Below are positions 18,872 through 28,837 of a stretch of DNA of 64,000 bases, piece by piece. The DNA is taken from assembly GCF_007981265.1 (NCBI RefSeq), contig NZ_CP034363.1, positions 2,356,001-2,420,000 of the forward strand, given 5' to 3'. A program made the position numbers and the translations under genes. The DNA comes from Pantoea sp. CCBC3-3-1 (GTDB taxonomy: Bacteria > Pseudomonadota > Gammaproteobacteria > Enterobacterales > Enterobacteriaceae). Position 1 is the first letter of the stretch. Each line of letters begins with the position of its first letter. The notes under the pieces were generated by a model that was not told where the DNA came from, searched no databases, and worked only from the letters and a program-made list of their open reading frames with translations.

Positions 18872-20334
18872 AACGCGTTCTCCTGTTTTAGCAAAGGGGT
18901 TGAGTCAGTCCATTCGTCGCCCTGAAGTTCCGGCACGTCGTAGGCGATCAGGCTGGCGAAATGCGTTGCCACATCCCCGGCAAACAGCGAGGCGGTAATA
19001 CCGCGCACCAGCCGATCGGCACCGGCGCTTACTGCCGGAATATCACCAGAGACTTTGCCGTGGGTCAGCATGGCGGCGTCATTAAAGCAGTGAATGCGGG
19101 ACAGCATCGGGCAGGCGCCCGGCGTACGCTCACGGAATTCGAAAGCCGGGCCAAGGTCCGGCGCCTCCAGCATAGCCGTGCGCGCTGGCCCCATTTCCGG
19201 CGTATAGCGACCATCGGCCCAGCTGCGGATATGCGGTGCCAGTGAGGCAAATTCCGGGCGACCGGTAAAGGTATTGGTAAAACCGGTTGCGGCGATCAGA
19301 TAGTCGTAGCGCATGTCGCCCTGAGTGGTGTGGATCAGCAGATCCTCTTCCTGTGTTACCGCCTTGATGCCGCAGTCGAGAAAGAAGCGGGCATTGGGAT
19401 GCCGCGAGACGCGCAGGGTGGACGATCGCGGCGGCGGTGTCTGTGTCGAAGCGGTATAATCCACAAACTTCCATTTCCACGCATCGGGCAACTGGTGCAT
19501 ACCGTGAACCACGCCCTGGCTGCCGATGCCGGTCATTTTATTGATGCGCGGCATCGCTTTGCGACGGATCAGCATATCCACCGATCCTGCACCGGCTTCC
19601 AGCGCGGTCGCGGCATTGTCCATAGACGATGCGCCCGCACCGATGACCGCCACGCGTTTTCCTTTCAGTGCGGCAAAGTCGATCTCATCTGCGGAATGCG
19701 CCCAGTAAGCGCGATCGATACCCTGCAGGAAGTCAGGGATGGCAAAGCCGCCCAGGCCGGAACGGCCGGTCGCCAGCACCAGATGGCGGGTTAGTACCCG
19801 ACCTGTTTCCGCGCCTTCTAAATCAATAGCAATCAGGTCGTCGACCGCTTCGATTCGGGTCATGCGGACATTATTGCGCACCGGCAGATTTAATACGTTG
19901 CGATACCAGACCAGATAGTCCATCCACTGGTTTTTTGGGATTTTATCCAGCGCCTGCCAGGCCTCGTTGCCCCATTGCGCGGCGAACCAGGCGCGAAAGG
20001 TCAGCTGCGGCAGACCCAGCGCCGGGCCGTGCAGGCTTTTTGGCGAACGCAGCGTCTCCATGCGGGCAAAAGTGACCCACGGCCCTTCAAGCCCGGCGGG
20101 TGCCGCGTCGTAAGCAACAACGTTATCGATACCGGTTAATATCAGCTTTGCCGTCGCTGCCAGACCGCACATCCCTGCACCAATAACCACCACGTCGCGC
20201 ACCGGCGCATCATGGTGAGTGCGCGACGGCACCCAGGGTTTGGCGGGCAGCTCAAGGAGGTCGAGATCCTGTTTTAGTCGCGCTTCGAGAGCGGCAAGAC
20301 TGCGGGTAGCGGGCGTTGATGCCGTATTTGTCAT
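18868..20334 (-). CDS. FAD/NAD(P)-binding oxidoreductase, flavin-monooxygenase-like
   Basis: 488 residues. There are two Rossmann motifs: VVVIGAGMCGLAA near 50 (FAD) and RVAVIGAGASSMDNA near 235 (NADPH). A late ATGF-type stretch (LIAATGFTNTF) is typical of class B flavoprotein monooxygenases and SidA/lucD-like enzymes. No signal peptide. First gene of a seven-gene leftward operon with an amino-acid-type importer and two CMD proteins. Inference: it oxidises the imported amine- or sulfur-bearing compound. The canonical Baeyer-Villiger fingerprint was not seen. Confidence 0.85.
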   Translation of the reverse strand: MTNTASTPATRSLAALEARLKQDLDLLELPAKPWVPSRTHHDAPVRDVVVIGAGMCGLAATAKLILTGIDNVVAYDAAPAGLEGPWVTFARMETLRSPKSLHGPALGLPQLTFRAWFAAQWGNEAWQALDKIPKNQWMDYLVWYRNVLNLPVRNNVRMTRIEAVDDLIAIDLEGAETGRVLTRHLVLATGRSGLGGFAIPDFLQGIDRAYWAHSADEIDFAALKGKRVAVIGAGASSMDNAATALEAGAGSVDMLIRRKAMPRINKMTGIGSQGVVHGMHQLPDAWKWKFVDYTASTQTPPPRSSTLRVSRHPNARFFLDCGIKAVTQEEDLLIHTTQGDMRYDYLIAATGFTNTFTGRPEFASLAPHIRSWADGRYTPEMGPARTAMLEAPDLGPAFEFRERTPGACPMLSRIHCFNDAAMLTHGKVSGDIPAVSAGADRLVRGITASLFAGDVATHFASLIAYDVPELQGDEWTDSTPLLKQENAL

Positions 20335-20722
20335 GATTCAGATCCCTGACTGATGCCTGACGTTGATACCCGGTGAACATCCGGCCATAAAAGACGCAAA
20401 ATCCACAAGGTTTTACTATCACATAAACGCATGCTGTAGCGTTGAGTATCAACTTAATGCATGGTAGCGAGTGAGGCCTGAATCATCCTTTTCGGCCCGA
20501 TAAGAGTCAAGGTCGCAGGTCAGTTATTGCCCTATGGATTTCTTATATCTTATGCTGGAAATGATATAAGGTGTGGGCGGGATGGAAGCACGTAGTTGAT
20601 GAATGAGTTGTTTTTACCCGGGCCAGATTCTGTATTTATGTCTTTCACGTGATAACGCTTGATTTGTACAAATTTGCACCGTAGCGTGCGATTTGGGTGT
20701 AAACGACAAGGAAATCTTAAGG
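20335..20722. other. Divergent promoter region between the flavoprotein operon and the unknown gene pair
   Basis: No gene seen. It contains an imperfect repeat around GCATGCTGTAGCG / GCATGGTAGCGAG (about 20428-20472) and the inverted repeat at 20542-20570. It must hold promoters for both directions. Confidence 0.6.
20542..20570. promoter_or_regulatory. Inverted repeat, possible LysR-type operator
   Basis: CTTATATC (20542-20549) and GATATAAG (20563-20570) are perfect 8-bp arms 13 bases apart, an arrangement compatible with LysR T-N11-A sites. It lies about 210 bases upstream of the flavoprotein start and 150 bases upstream of the rightward gene. Confidence 0.45.
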
Positions 20723-21424
20723 ATGAGTAAACGTAATGAAATAATCGATGGCGCACGGGCAGCTACGGCCAGAGGTGGATTAGTGTATACCGAAGTACTG
20801 GGGTGGATCGATCCTGGTCATGCAAGAGGAGATGATATAAGAATACTTATGGCTAAATTTAAGCAAGATGAAGCAGCCAGTACACTTTATTACGATATTA
20901 CTTATGCTCAGTCTATGGTCTCTCCCTATCAAGTCATTCGAGTAGGTAAATTCATAAAATGGCGTATTCGTAAGGGGCGCTCTTATCAGGAGTGTAAAAG
21001 CATTGCGCTGGCAATGATGATAACGTTAGCTGGGCGCTTTGAAAAATTTCAGAGTACATTCCCTAACAATATGGTGACTGCCAGTGGATTTAGTGGTGAG
21101 GATCTTGTTTCTGATCTATTGGGATTTTATCGTGTAATGTCAACTAAGGATCCTTTTTCTGTCCTGCGGCCGGTAAGCAAAGAGGAAGCACTCAAACGCT
21201 GGGATTATTACGGCAAAATCGGTTCCTGGAAAAATGAAAATTTTAAGCCAATTTTATTCCCGGACCCAGAGCGATTTCCTGGCTCAAGGCCACGTACAGG
21301 CGAGCTTCCCGATTTTATGCAAACCATTAAACCTTACAATGACTGGAGTTCTGGAAATGTAGCTATTGCAAGCATGGACGGTTCTTTTATCCAAAGTGGA
21401 AAGCAGAAGGATCTCATTATATGA
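20723..21424 (+). CDS. Unknown protein, first of a two-gene unit
   Basis: 233 residues, not recognised with confidence (a DUF4056-like resemblance is possible but unverified). No signal peptide or long hydrophobic segment. Conserved-looking features are an early GGLVYTEVLGWIDPGHARG and YYDITYAQSM, then KWRIRKGRSYQECKSIALAM and a C-terminal region rich in Pro, Arg and aromatic residues. Start ATG has AAGGA about ten bases upstream. More AT-rich than its neighbours. The last four bases overlap the next gene. Confidence 0.75.
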   Translation: MSKRNEIIDGARAATARGGLVYTEVLGWIDPGHARGDDIRILMAKFKQDEAASTLYYDITYAQSMVSPYQVIRVGKFIKWRIRKGRSYQECKSIALAMMITLAGRFEKFQSTFPNNMVTASGFSGEDLVSDLLGFYRVMSTKDPFSVLRPVSKEEALKRWDYYGKIGSWKNENFKPILFPDPERFPGSRPRTGELPDFMQTIKPYNDWSSGNVAIASMDGSFIQSGKQKDLII

Positions 21425-21849
21425 GAAAGCCGTTTAAAATCACGCTTGCTCTCATTATCGTTATAGCCGCTATATTTTCTTATTTATGGCCAGTGATAAA
21501 AATGGAACTGGCGGGTAGCGCGCACTATACCGAAGAAAATAAAAAAGAGTATGAATACTACACGCCTGACATTCTGAAGAAAATCCCAAGAGTATCTGCA
21601 AATTATGAATTCGATTTTTATAATGTGGCAGGCCCAGGGTCACTTATCTATTCGGTTATATTCTTTGGAACGACTGACACCAGCAAGATAAATGCTTACC
21701 TGATTTCTCGACACTACGTAAAACAAGACACCTGTTCCGTAGAAGGAGAGTGCTGGCGTGGGAGCGATCCCGGAGAAACGATAACCGTTAGCGTTGTGCC
21801 GAAAATTAATGCGGTGACAGTGCAAGTGGATAATTCACCGCAGTTCTGA
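21421..21849 (+). CDS. Unknown membrane-anchored small protein
   Basis: 142 residues, not recognised. One hydrophobic N-terminal segment (about 7-25) after two or three basic residues suggests an inner-membrane anchor or uncleaved signal, with the rest (YEYYTPDILKKIPRV, SRHYVKQDTC, GECWRG) in the periplasm. Two cysteines lie nine residues apart (DTCSVEGEC region). Translationally coupled to the preceding gene through a 4-base overlap. The pairing of a larger soluble protein with a small anchored partner resembles effector-immunity or toxin-antidote layouts, but nothing else supports that. Confidence 0.7.
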   Translation: MRKPFKITLALIIVIAAIFSYLWPVIKMELAGSAHYTEENKKEYEYYTPDILKKIPRVSANYEFDFYNVAGPGSLIYSVIFFGTTDTSKINAYLISRHYVKQDTCSVEGECWRGSDPGETITVSVVPKINAVTVQVDNSPQF

Positions 21850-21869
21850 ACAGGCTGGCTTAAATAAAC

Positions 21870-21897
21870 GGGGACGTCACGCAAACGCGACGTCCCC
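21870..21897. terminator. Hairpin between convergent genes
   Basis: GGGGACGTC (21870-21878) pairs with GACGTCCCC (21889-21897). T runs are short on both sides, so termination strength is uncertain. It lies between the unknown gene pair and citT. Confidence 0.6.
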
Positions 21898-21903
21898 AAA
21901 CGC

Positions 21904-23367
21904 TTAATTCCACAGCGCCAGGATCGGCCAGCCGACCAGCAGCAGCAGTGAGATATAAATCACCCCAAATATAGCGCCCAAACGCCAGTAATCACGGGAT
22001 TTCACGTAGCCGCAGCCGTAAATAATCACGCCAGGCCCGGTCGCATAAGGCGTCAGACAGCCCATAATCCCGATGGAAAGCACTAGCAGCAGGCTAAGCT
22101 GTTCCATTGGTACGCCCGGAATGCCTTTACCTAACGCCAGGATCACCGGCAGCATGGTGGCCGTATGCGCCGAAAGGCTGGCAAACAGATAATGTGCAAA
22201 ATAGAACACCAGCACTAATACAATCACCGTCGCATCCGGTGAGAAGCCCTCCAGATGCGTGCTCATGGTGTTGGCAAACCAGTCGATAAAGCCGGAGCGG
22301 GTCAGGCCGTTAGCCATCACCACCAGCGTAGCCAGGTTGACCAGCGTATTCCAGGCGCTGTGATAACGCGTGATATCCTTCCACGGCACCACATGCAGCG
22401 CCAGCATCAGCGAGACCGCCAGCAGGCCCACCGCGGTGGCGTTAATCACTTTGCCACCGAACACCCACAGACCCAGACTCAACAATACCAGGCCAATCAG
22501 CGTCCTCTCTTTACGCGTCAGGCCACCCATCACCTTTAACTCGTTACCGGCCCAGCTGGAGATTTCAGTACTGTGGGTAACGTCGGGTTTATACAACACG
22601 TAAGAGAGCCAGGGCGCTACGATCAGCAAAATCAAACCCACGGGCAAAAAGGCGAGAAACCATTGCAACCAGCTGATTTGTATTCCTGCGATCTTATGAA
22701 CAAACTCCAGGCCTAACACGTTAGGTGCCGCACCGGTGACAAACATGGAGGAGCTGAGGCTGGTGCCAATAACCATCATCCACATCAGATAACCGCCGAT
22801 ACGCCGCGCGGAAGGATCGTTAGGAAAAGATTGAAACAGCGGCGGCAGGTTTTTAACCACCGGAAATACCGTGCCGCCGGTACGCGCGGTATTGGAAGGG
22901 GTAAAGGGTGCCAGCAAAATATCGATAATGACGATTGCATAACCCAGCGTCAGGGTACGTTTCCCCATAAACTTGACCAGAAACAGCGCGATACGGCGGC
23001 CAAGGCCGGTCACTTCATAGCCTAAAGCGAAGATGAACGCACCGAAGACCAGCCAGACCGTGGTGCTGGAAAATCCGGCCAGCCCCCATTTCAGCGCCTC
23101 TTTTCCCGCATGAAAAGCAGGATTGGCCAGTTCACTGGCATCGAATAACAGAAAATTACCGCCGATAACGCAGATCGTAACGGCAATAAAACCGATCGCC
23201 GTGGCCGGGATCGGTTCAAGGATCATGCCGACAATCATCGCCACAAATACGGCAAAATAGTGCCAGGCCTGCGGCGGCATGCCGTCCGGCACCGGGATCA
23301 AAAACATAATGCCCATTACAACCAGCGGGGCCAGCAACTTCCATATATTATCTTTGGTTAAAGACAT
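21904..23367 (-). CDS. citT: Citrate:succinate antiporter CitT
   Basis: 487 residues, the same length as E. coli CitT, of the DASS (divalent anion:sodium symporter) family, with about 12 membrane segments. Motifs include [16 protein letters not shown] and [13 protein letters not shown], characteristic of the CitT/TtdT branch. It exchanges external citrate for internal succinate during anaerobic citrate fermentation. Its start overlaps the citG end by 10 bases, making it the last gene of the leftward citCDEFXGT operon. Confidence 0.96.
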   Translation of the reverse strand: MSLTKDNIWKLLAPLVVMGIMFLIPVPDGMPPQAWHYFAVFVAMIVGMILEPIPATAIGFIAVTICVIGGNFLLFDASELANPAFHAGKEALKWGLAGFSSTTVWLVFGAFIFALGYEVTGLGRRIALFLVKFMGKRTLTLGYAIVIIDILLAPFTPSNTARTGGTVFPVVKNLPPLFQSFPNDPSARRIGGYLMWMMVIGTSLSSSMFVTGAAPNVLGLEFVHKIAGIQISWLQWFLAFLPVGLILLIVAPWLSYVLYKPDVTHSTEISSWAGNELKVMGGLTRKERTLIGLVLLSLGLWVFGGKVINATAVGLLAVSLMLALHVVPWKDITRYHSAWNTLVNLATLVVMANGLTRSGFIDWFANTMSTHLEGFSPDATVIVLVLVFYFAHYLFASLSAHTATMLPVILALGKGIPGVPMEQLSLLLVLSIGIMGCLTPYATGPGVIIYGCGYVKSRDYWRLGAIFGVIYISLLLLVGWPILALWN

Positions 23368-24290
23368 GAGTGATTCTCCGTAGGGATCCTGGGGAAGTCA
23401 GGTTGAGGAATAACTTGCGAAAGGTGAGCGAGGAACCAGGTGACAATCAGCAAATCGGCGCTGCCGCCGGGGCTGAGATGACGAGCGATACACTGCCGGT
23501 CGAACTGCTGAAGATGAATGAGATCGGCGGATGTGCGAATACCGCCGTTGCGCAGCAATCGTTTTGCCTGTTGCTGAAGCCAGCGCAGGCCGTCCGCACC
23601 GCCACGGGATGCGACATTGGTGTCACCATTCAGCGCCATCAGCAGCAGCAGGGTATCAAGCAGGGCGAGTTCCGGATCGAGATGCTGCGCCAGCAACGCC
23701 CGATAATGCGGTAACGCATGACGAATGACCAGCGGATAACCGGCTTCCGCTTCTCCGCGCGCGCCGGTCAGTCCCAACTGCTGATAAAGACGCTGCCCAG
23801 CCGTGCGCTGCGGGTTATTCTGCTGTAATTCTCTTTGGGTTAAACCCTGACAAAACGCGGCAACCGTGGCGCAAATCGTTTCTGCCGTCAGGGGGTGCTG
23901 AGACTGATAAAGACGGCCCAGTGCGGCGCAGATTAGCCCAAGGGAAAAAATGGTGCCTTTATGCGTATTCACCCCTGCCGTTGCACGAAACATCGCGGTT
24001 TCGCAGGCCATACCCAGCGCACGCAAGCCCGGCAAAACATCTCCTTCCGGTCGTTTCGCGCTGGAGGCGCCATAGCTGACGAAACGCGGCAGCCAGCCAC
24101 GAATAGCAGCCGCACTGCAATAAAAATCAGCCAGCGCCATATCCCGATGTGCACCACAGTTGAAGCGATCCACCAACCCGGGCTTTGGTGACAGGTTAAC
24201 CTCAGCGATCATCGCTCGCCAGGCGAGGTCACACCAGGCGTGGATCAGTTTTTCAAAAGCATCAGTATTGCGCGTGGCGATCGGCATCAT
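23358..24290 (-). CDS. citG: Triphosphoribosyl-dephospho-CoA synthase
   Basis: 310 residues, aligning with E. coli CitG ([56 protein letters not shown]). It makes 2'-(5''-triphosphoribosyl)-3'-dephospho-CoA from ATP and dephospho-CoA, the prosthetic-group precursor for the citrate lyase acyl carrier protein. The start at 24290 overlaps the citX end by 29 bases. Works with CitX on CitD. Confidence 0.95.
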   Translation of the reverse strand: MMPIATRNTDAFEKLIHAWCDLAWRAMIAEVNLSPKPGLVDRFNCGAHRDMALADFYCSAAAIRGWLPRFVSYGASSAKRPEGDVLPGLRALGMACETAMFRATAGVNTHKGTIFSLGLICAALGRLYQSQHPLTAETICATVAAFCQGLTQRELQQNNPQRTAGQRLYQQLGLTGARGEAEAGYPLVIRHALPHYRALLAQHLDPELALLDTLLLLMALNGDTNVASRGGADGLRWLQQQAKRLLRNGGIRTSADLIHLQQFDRQCIARHLSPGGSADLLIVTWFLAHLSQVIPQPDFPRIPTENHSCL

Positions 24291-24813
24291 CCAGCAAATC
24301 CTCCATACGAATCAGTAAATCGGTCAGCGTGTGGGTGCGTGCACGGCCGCATTCCGCCGCGCTCTGTGAACACAGAAGGCAGCGTCGTGCTGTAAGAGAG
24401 AAATCGCGGCGGGAGAGGATCCCGCCGTCCGCGCTCAGCACATCGATATCCCATAACCGGCCGAGTGGATGCTGCTGTTCAAGCTGAATGGTGGCCAGCT
24501 TGATCCTGCGTGCCGGGGTATTGATGGCAAACAGCGCTTCCGGCCCGCTGGCGGTGGCAAGCGCCGCCTGTTCTCTGATAACCCAGCCCGACCGTTTTGC
24601 CAGGGTATGCAACGCAAGCACGCCGTGATTAAAAATCCTGCGGGTTAATACGCTGTCTTTAACCGGGCCGGGCGCCACCACGGTGAACGAGATCAGCGGT
24701 ACGCGATAGCCCGCCAGCCATGCATTTTGCCTGGCCTGTCGCGCATCGCGGCTGGCGAGCAGCTCTGGGATCGAAACAACATGGTGGCTGGCTTTATCAG
24801 GGAACAGGTACAT
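24262..24813 (-). CDS. citX: Apo-citrate lyase phosphoribosyl-dephospho-CoA transferase
   Basis: 183 residues. CitX loads the CitG-made prosthetic group onto the serine of CitD. Motifs of the family are [30 protein letters not shown] and the Cys-containing [19 protein letters not shown]. It lies three bases after the citF stop and overlaps citG, consistent with coupled translation within the operon. Confidence 0.94.
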   Translation of the reverse strand: MYLFPDKASHHVVSIPELLASRDARQARQNAWLAGYRVPLISFTVVAPGPVKDSVLTRRIFNHGVLALHTLAKRSGWVIREQAALATASGPEALFAINTPARRIKLATIQLEQQHPLGRLWDIDVLSADGGILSRRDFSLTARRCLLCSQSAAECGRARTHTLTDLLIRMEDLLDDADRHAQY

Positions 24814-24816
24814 GGT

Positions 24817-26337
24817 TTATTCTTTCACCTGATGAACAACATCGATCACCGAACCGTCGCGGTAACGCACCACGGCAATCACACGCCCGGTAAATTCAAC
24901 CGCATGCGGCTGGCCCGTGAGCAGCTGCGCCCGCTCGCGTAGCCATTCAACAGGGACGATTTTCATGCCCGCCTCCTGCAAGCGTTTAGCCAGTTCCTGA
25001 CGCGAAGGATTCACCGCGATACCGTGATCGGTCACAAGGATATCGATACTTGAACCCGGCGTGACACAGGTCGTCACTTCATCAACCAGTGTTGGAATGC
25101 GGCCCCGGACCAGCGGCGCGACGATAATCGAAAGCGCCGCGGCGGCAGCCGTATCACAATGGCCGCCGGAAGCGCCACGCAACACGCCATCGGAGCCGGT
25201 CAGCACGTTGACGTTAAAACCGGTATCGATTTCCAGTGCGCTTAACACCACCACATCGAGACGATCGACAGAGGCCCCTTTGGAATTCAAATTGGCATAC
25301 TGGTTGGCGCTGATTTCGATATGATTTGGGTTGCGGGCCAGTGATTCTGCCGCGCAGCGATCGAAACTCTGCACGTCCAGCAGCTTGCGGATCAGCCCTT
25401 TTTCATGCAGATCGACAATGCTGGCGGTGATGCCGCCGAGCGCGAAATCAGCACAAATCCCGCGACGACGCATCTTGTCTTCCAGAAAACGGGTGACGGC
25501 CAGTGACGCGCCGCCGGAACCGGTCTGGATCGAAAAACCGTCGTTAAAGTAGCCGGAACGGGCAATCACTTCTGCCGCGCTGCGGGCGATCAGCAGCTCG
25601 CGCGGGTTGGAGGTCATGCGGGTGGCATCCGCGCCGATTTTGTCGCTGTCGCCAACCCGATCGACCTGAACGATCAAATCCACCTGGTCCTGAGCAATGC
25701 TGGCAGGATGATGCGGATAGGGCAGCAGCGTTTCGGTCAGCAGTACAACCTGTGTGGCGTACCCGGCATCGACCCGGGCATAGCCCAGTGACCCACAGTT
25801 TGCGCTGCCGGTAAACCCGTTGGCGTTCCCGGCGGGATCGCACGATGGCACACCCAGAAACGCCACATCAATATTCAGCTCGCCACTTTCAATCAGCTGC
25901 ACGCGGCCACCGTGAGAATGGATCTGTACCGGCTCATTGAGTAACCCACGGGAAATTTCTTCCGCCAGCGGGCCGCGCAGACCGGAGGTGTAAATGCGGC
26001 TGATTACGCCGTGACGAATATGCTCAATTAACGGTTCGTGGCAGTCGCTCAGAGAGCTGGAGGCGAGGGTCAGATCTTTCAGACCGGCGCGGGCAACGGC
26101 TTCCATCACTAAATTGAGCGTCAGATCGCCGCCGCGAAAAGCGTGATGGAACGAAAGCGTCATCCCGTCCCGCAAGCCGGAACGGCGAATCGCCTCTTCC
26201 AGGCTGGCACACAGTTTGTTGTCGCGCGGGCGGGTCTGTTTCGGGGCGTTCTGATAAGCGGCCAGATCTTTTTCAGCACGGCGGAGCCAGGCCGCAGCGC
26301 GTGTGGCATGTTGAGAGTGTTCAGTTGTCTGCGTCAT
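24817..26337 (-). CDS. citF: Citrate lyase alpha subunit (citrate CoA-transferase)
   Basis: 506 residues, near the 510 of E. coli CitF and co-linear with it (SFHHAFRGGDLT, LASSSLSDCH, YTSGLRGPLAEEISRGL, GGITASIVDLHEKG, ASGGHCDTA). It exchanges acetyl for citrate on the acyl carrier protein CitD, giving citryl-ACP. Starts nine bases after citE. Cytoplasmic, part of the alpha6-beta6-gamma6 lyase complex. Confidence 0.97.
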   Translation of the reverse strand: MTQTTEHSQHATRAAAWLRRAEKDLAAYQNAPKQTRPRDNKLCASLEEAIRRSGLRDGMTLSFHHAFRGGDLTLNLVMEAVARAGLKDLTLASSSLSDCHEPLIEHIRHGVISRIYTSGLRGPLAEEISRGLLNEPVQIHSHGGRVQLIESGELNIDVAFLGVPSCDPAGNANGFTGSANCGSLGYARVDAGYATQVVLLTETLLPYPHHPASIAQDQVDLIVQVDRVGDSDKIGADATRMTSNPRELLIARSAAEVIARSGYFNDGFSIQTGSGGASLAVTRFLEDKMRRRGICADFALGGITASIVDLHEKGLIRKLLDVQSFDRCAAESLARNPNHIEISANQYANLNSKGASVDRLDVVVLSALEIDTGFNVNVLTGSDGVLRGASGGHCDTAAAAALSIIVAPLVRGRIPTLVDEVTTCVTPGSSIDILVTDHGIAVNPSRQELAKRLQEAGMKIVPVEWLRERAQLLTGQPHAVEFTGRVIAVVRYRDGSVIDVVHQVKE

Positions 26338-26346
26338 TAGAGAGCC

Positions 26347-27255
26347 TTATTCTTCACGAATGCCTGATAGTGCGGCGCGGGAAAGGACCAGCCGGGCACG
26401 TTCGATAACCGGGCTGTCGACCATTTTGCCGTTAAGTGAGACCACGCCACGGCCTTCGCGGGCCGCAGCTTCAGCGGCTTCCACCACCTGGCTTGCGTGT
26501 TCAACTTCTTTCTGCGTGGGCGCGTAGAGGTTATGCAGCAGCTCAATCTGACGCGGGTTGATCAGCGATTTGCCATCAAAGCCCAGCTGCTTGATGTGGG
26601 CGGCCTCATGCAGAAAGCCCGCTTCGTTGTTGGCATCGGAATAGACGGTATCGAATGCCTGAATTCCTGTGGCGCGAGCGGCCTGAAGAATGGAGGAGCG
26701 GGCGAACAGCAGTTCGATGCCGTCGGGAGAACGTTCGGTGCGCAGATTGCGTACGTAATCTTCTGCACCTAACGCGATGCCGATCAGGCGGGGCGACGCG
26801 TTAGCAATATTAACGGCCTGAGTAATGCCCTGCGCGGACTCAATCGCCGCCAGCAAACCGGTGCTGCCGGGTTCGCGACCGCAGGCTTTTTCAATTCTCA
26901 GGATCTCTTTTTCAATCTCAGTTACGTCCTGCGCGGTATCCGTTTTCGGCAAGCGCACGATATCGCAGCCGCCGCGCACTACCGCTTCCAGGTCGTCGAT
27001 ACCCCATTCGGAATCGAGCGCGTTAACGCGAACAATGGTTTCCACATCGCGGTAAAGCGGATGTTGTAAGGCGTGATAAACCAGCCGGCGGGCCGCATCT
27101 TTTTCTCTGAGGGCAACGGAGTCTTCCAGGTCGAACATCAGCGCGTCCGCAGGGTAGATAAACGCATTGCTGACCATGGCGGCATTCGCGCCCGGCACGA
27201 ACAGCATACTGCGGCGGGTGCGGGCTTTGCGCTGGAGCAGGGAGGCAGAAATCAC
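26347..27255 (-). CDS. citE: Citrate lyase beta subunit (citryl-ACP lyase)
   Basis: 302 residues with the GTG start at 27255, which overlaps the citD stop as GTGA and gives exactly the E. coli length; an upstream ATG at 27270 would add five residues. CitE cleaves citryl-ACP to oxaloacetate and acetyl-ACP. HpcH/HpaI aldolase-fold motifs: [57 protein letters not shown]. Confidence 0.96.
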   Translation of the reverse strand: MISASLLQRKARTRRSMLFVPGANAAMVSNAFIYPADALMFDLEDSVALREKDAARRLVYHALQHPLYRDVETIVRVNALDSEWGIDDLEAVVRGGCDIVRLPKTDTAQDVTEIEKEILRIEKACGREPGSTGLLAAIESAQGITQAVNIANASPRLIGIALGAEDYVRNLRTERSPDGIELLFARSSILQAARATGIQAFDTVYSDANNEAGFLHEAAHIKQLGFDGKSLINPRQIELLHNLYAPTQKEVEHASQVVEAAEAAAREGRGVVSLNGKMVDSPVIERARLVLSRAALSGIREE

Positions 27256-27545
27256 GGGCGCTCCTCCCAAGGCAGTGCGTTAAGACCTGCGGAACGTGCC
27301 AGGACGGTTTCCAGCCGGGCGCGTAAGATGCAGTCGAGTGCCCCTTTATCATCAATCGTGAGCTGCGCGGCTTTGACGTCATAGCGAGCAAGAACATCCA
27401 GAACGGTGGTGCGAATGGCGTCACCAAACTGCTTCTCAACGCTGCTGTTGATTTGCAGGTCAATATCCGCGTTGAGCGGGGCGATGCGGATCATGACGTC
27501 GCCAGATTCAAGTGTGCCTGCGACGGCGGCCTGAGTTATCTTCAT
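27252..27545 (-). CDS. citD: Citrate lyase gamma subunit (acyl carrier protein)
   Basis: 97 residues. Ser14 in TLESGDV is the expected attachment site of the phosphoribosyl-dephospho-CoA group. CitD carries acetyl and citryl thioesters between CitC, CitF and CitE. It overlaps citC by four bases (ATGA) and citE by four (GTGA). Confidence 0.95.
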   Translation of the reverse strand: MKITQAAVAGTLESGDVMIRIAPLNADIDLQINSSVEKQFGDAIRTTVLDVLARYDVKAAQLTIDDKGALDCILRARLETVLARSAGLNALPWEERP

Positions 27546-28639
27546 TTTTCACCTGTTAATGCGTGTAAAGCGTGGCGGGTTGCGGCACCGGTCTGATGGG
27601 TGCCAACCATGTTTTGCAGGTAGCTCAGCGTGACGGCTGGCACCAGCGGCGCGATAGCCGAAAAATCTTTTTTGACCAGCAGCTTGCGCACCCATGAGGC
27701 AGAAATCGGCGTTTCCTGGAAACAAAGCCGCTCAATTTCCACCAGTTCAATGGCGGGCGCGGAAAGGTCGGGCGTGTTCAGCCAGTGACGCATATCGTGG
27801 TTATAGCGGGCAGTTACGGTGCAAAACGGCTCGGTGCCGACAAAGCGGTGCGTAATCCCCAGCGCGGGCGCAAGATACTGCCGAAAGATCTTGAGATCGA
27901 TTTCGGTATAGCAGTGGTCAATAACACTCTGTTCTTTAATAAAATAGCAGGGGAAGGTGGCGCGGGAGATGATGTATTCGGACCCTCTGTGTACCGTTAA
28001 TCTGGCGATATCCGCCGTGCCTTTCAGCACTAAATCAAAGCGGTCTTCATAGGGGAAACGCGAGGTATCTTCTTTTACCAGGAACAGATGCAGCCAGTCG
28101 CACTGCGCCGCTGCCTGCTGGATCACGTAACGGTGTCCGTTGGTGAAAGGGTTAGCGTTCATCACGATACAGCCAATTTTTTTCCCTTCCCGACGCTCGC
28201 GGGCAAGCGAATCGGCATAGCGCTTCAGACGCGTCTTACTGTTTTCCATCAGCACCATAATGCCCGGCACGGAGGTTATCGTTGCAAAACCGCACTGCTT
28301 AAAAAGCGTTTCATAACCGGTTTTGGTGTAGATGAAGAGATGCGTGCAGTGCTTTTCATAAGCGAGGTTAATCAATTCTGTGGCCAGCGATAACGCCAAA
28401 CCTTCGCCGCGCACCGATTCACTGATGGCGACGCATTTAATGATATTTCCGGCAATACCCCCGCAGGCGATCAGCGTATCGTCACGCCTGACAGTAATAA
28501 AAACCTCGACCGTTTTATCCACGCTAAGATCGTTTTCTTTCAGAAATTGCTTTATTTCGGCCATCTTGTGCATTTCTGAACGTTTTACTTGCGTGAAGAC
28601 GTTATTACCCAACATGTTAAGCGGCGTCCTGACAGACAT
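27542..28639 (-). CDS. citC: [Citrate (pro-3S)-lyase] ligase
   Basis: 365 residues as listed. CitC uses ATP and acetate to acetylate the prosthetic thiol of CitD, activating the lyase. An N-terminal GNAT-like region ([17 protein letters not shown]) precedes a nucleotidyltransferase domain with the motif [18 protein letters not shown]. coli CitC begins at the equivalent of the ATG at 28615 (MLGNNVF), eight codons inside; neither start has a strong ribosome site, so 28615 is a real alternative. First gene of the operon; no citAB sensor/regulator pair lies upstream. Confidence 0.95.
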   Translation of the reverse strand: MSVRTPLNMLGNNVFTQVKRSEMHKMAEIKQFLKENDLSVDKTVEVFITVRRDDTLIACGGIAGNIIKCVAISESVRGEGLALSLATELINLAYEKHCTHLFIYTKTGYETLFKQCGFATITSVPGIMVLMENSKTRLKRYADSLARERREGKKIGCIVMNANPFTNGHRYVIQQAAAQCDWLHLFLVKEDTSRFPYEDRFDLVLKGTADIARLTVHRGSEYIISRATFPCYFIKEQSVIDHCYTEIDLKIFRQYLAPALGITHRFVGTEPFCTVTARYNHDMRHWLNTPDLSAPAIELVEIERLCFQETPISASWVRKLLVKKDFSAIAPLVPAVTLSYLQNMVGTHQTGAATRHALHALTGEK

Positions 28640-28769
28640 AAGTAAGCAGAGGCGGTAATGCTACAACCAGGCAGAAGGGGGAATACTGGGCGAGCGCAAG
28701 AAACAGGCGTTTTTTTGCGGTTAACGTTATAAACCGCTTGCTTGTATAACAATGGTTGAGGCAGGAGCA

Positions 28770-28811
28770 AAAAGGTTGCCTGAACAGAACTCGCTCCGAT
28801 GGCGTTCAGGC
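28770..28811 (-). terminator. Terminator after the DeoR regulator gene
   Basis: GCCTGAAC (28778-28785) pairs with GTTCAGGC (28804-28811); reading leftward the stem is followed by AACCTTTTT. It separates ygbI from the citrate lyase operon on the same strand, so the cit promoter lies in the remaining 130 bases (28640-28770). Confidence 0.7.
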
Positions 28812-28837
28812 GTTACGGCAAAAGCGGCGGTTTAACG

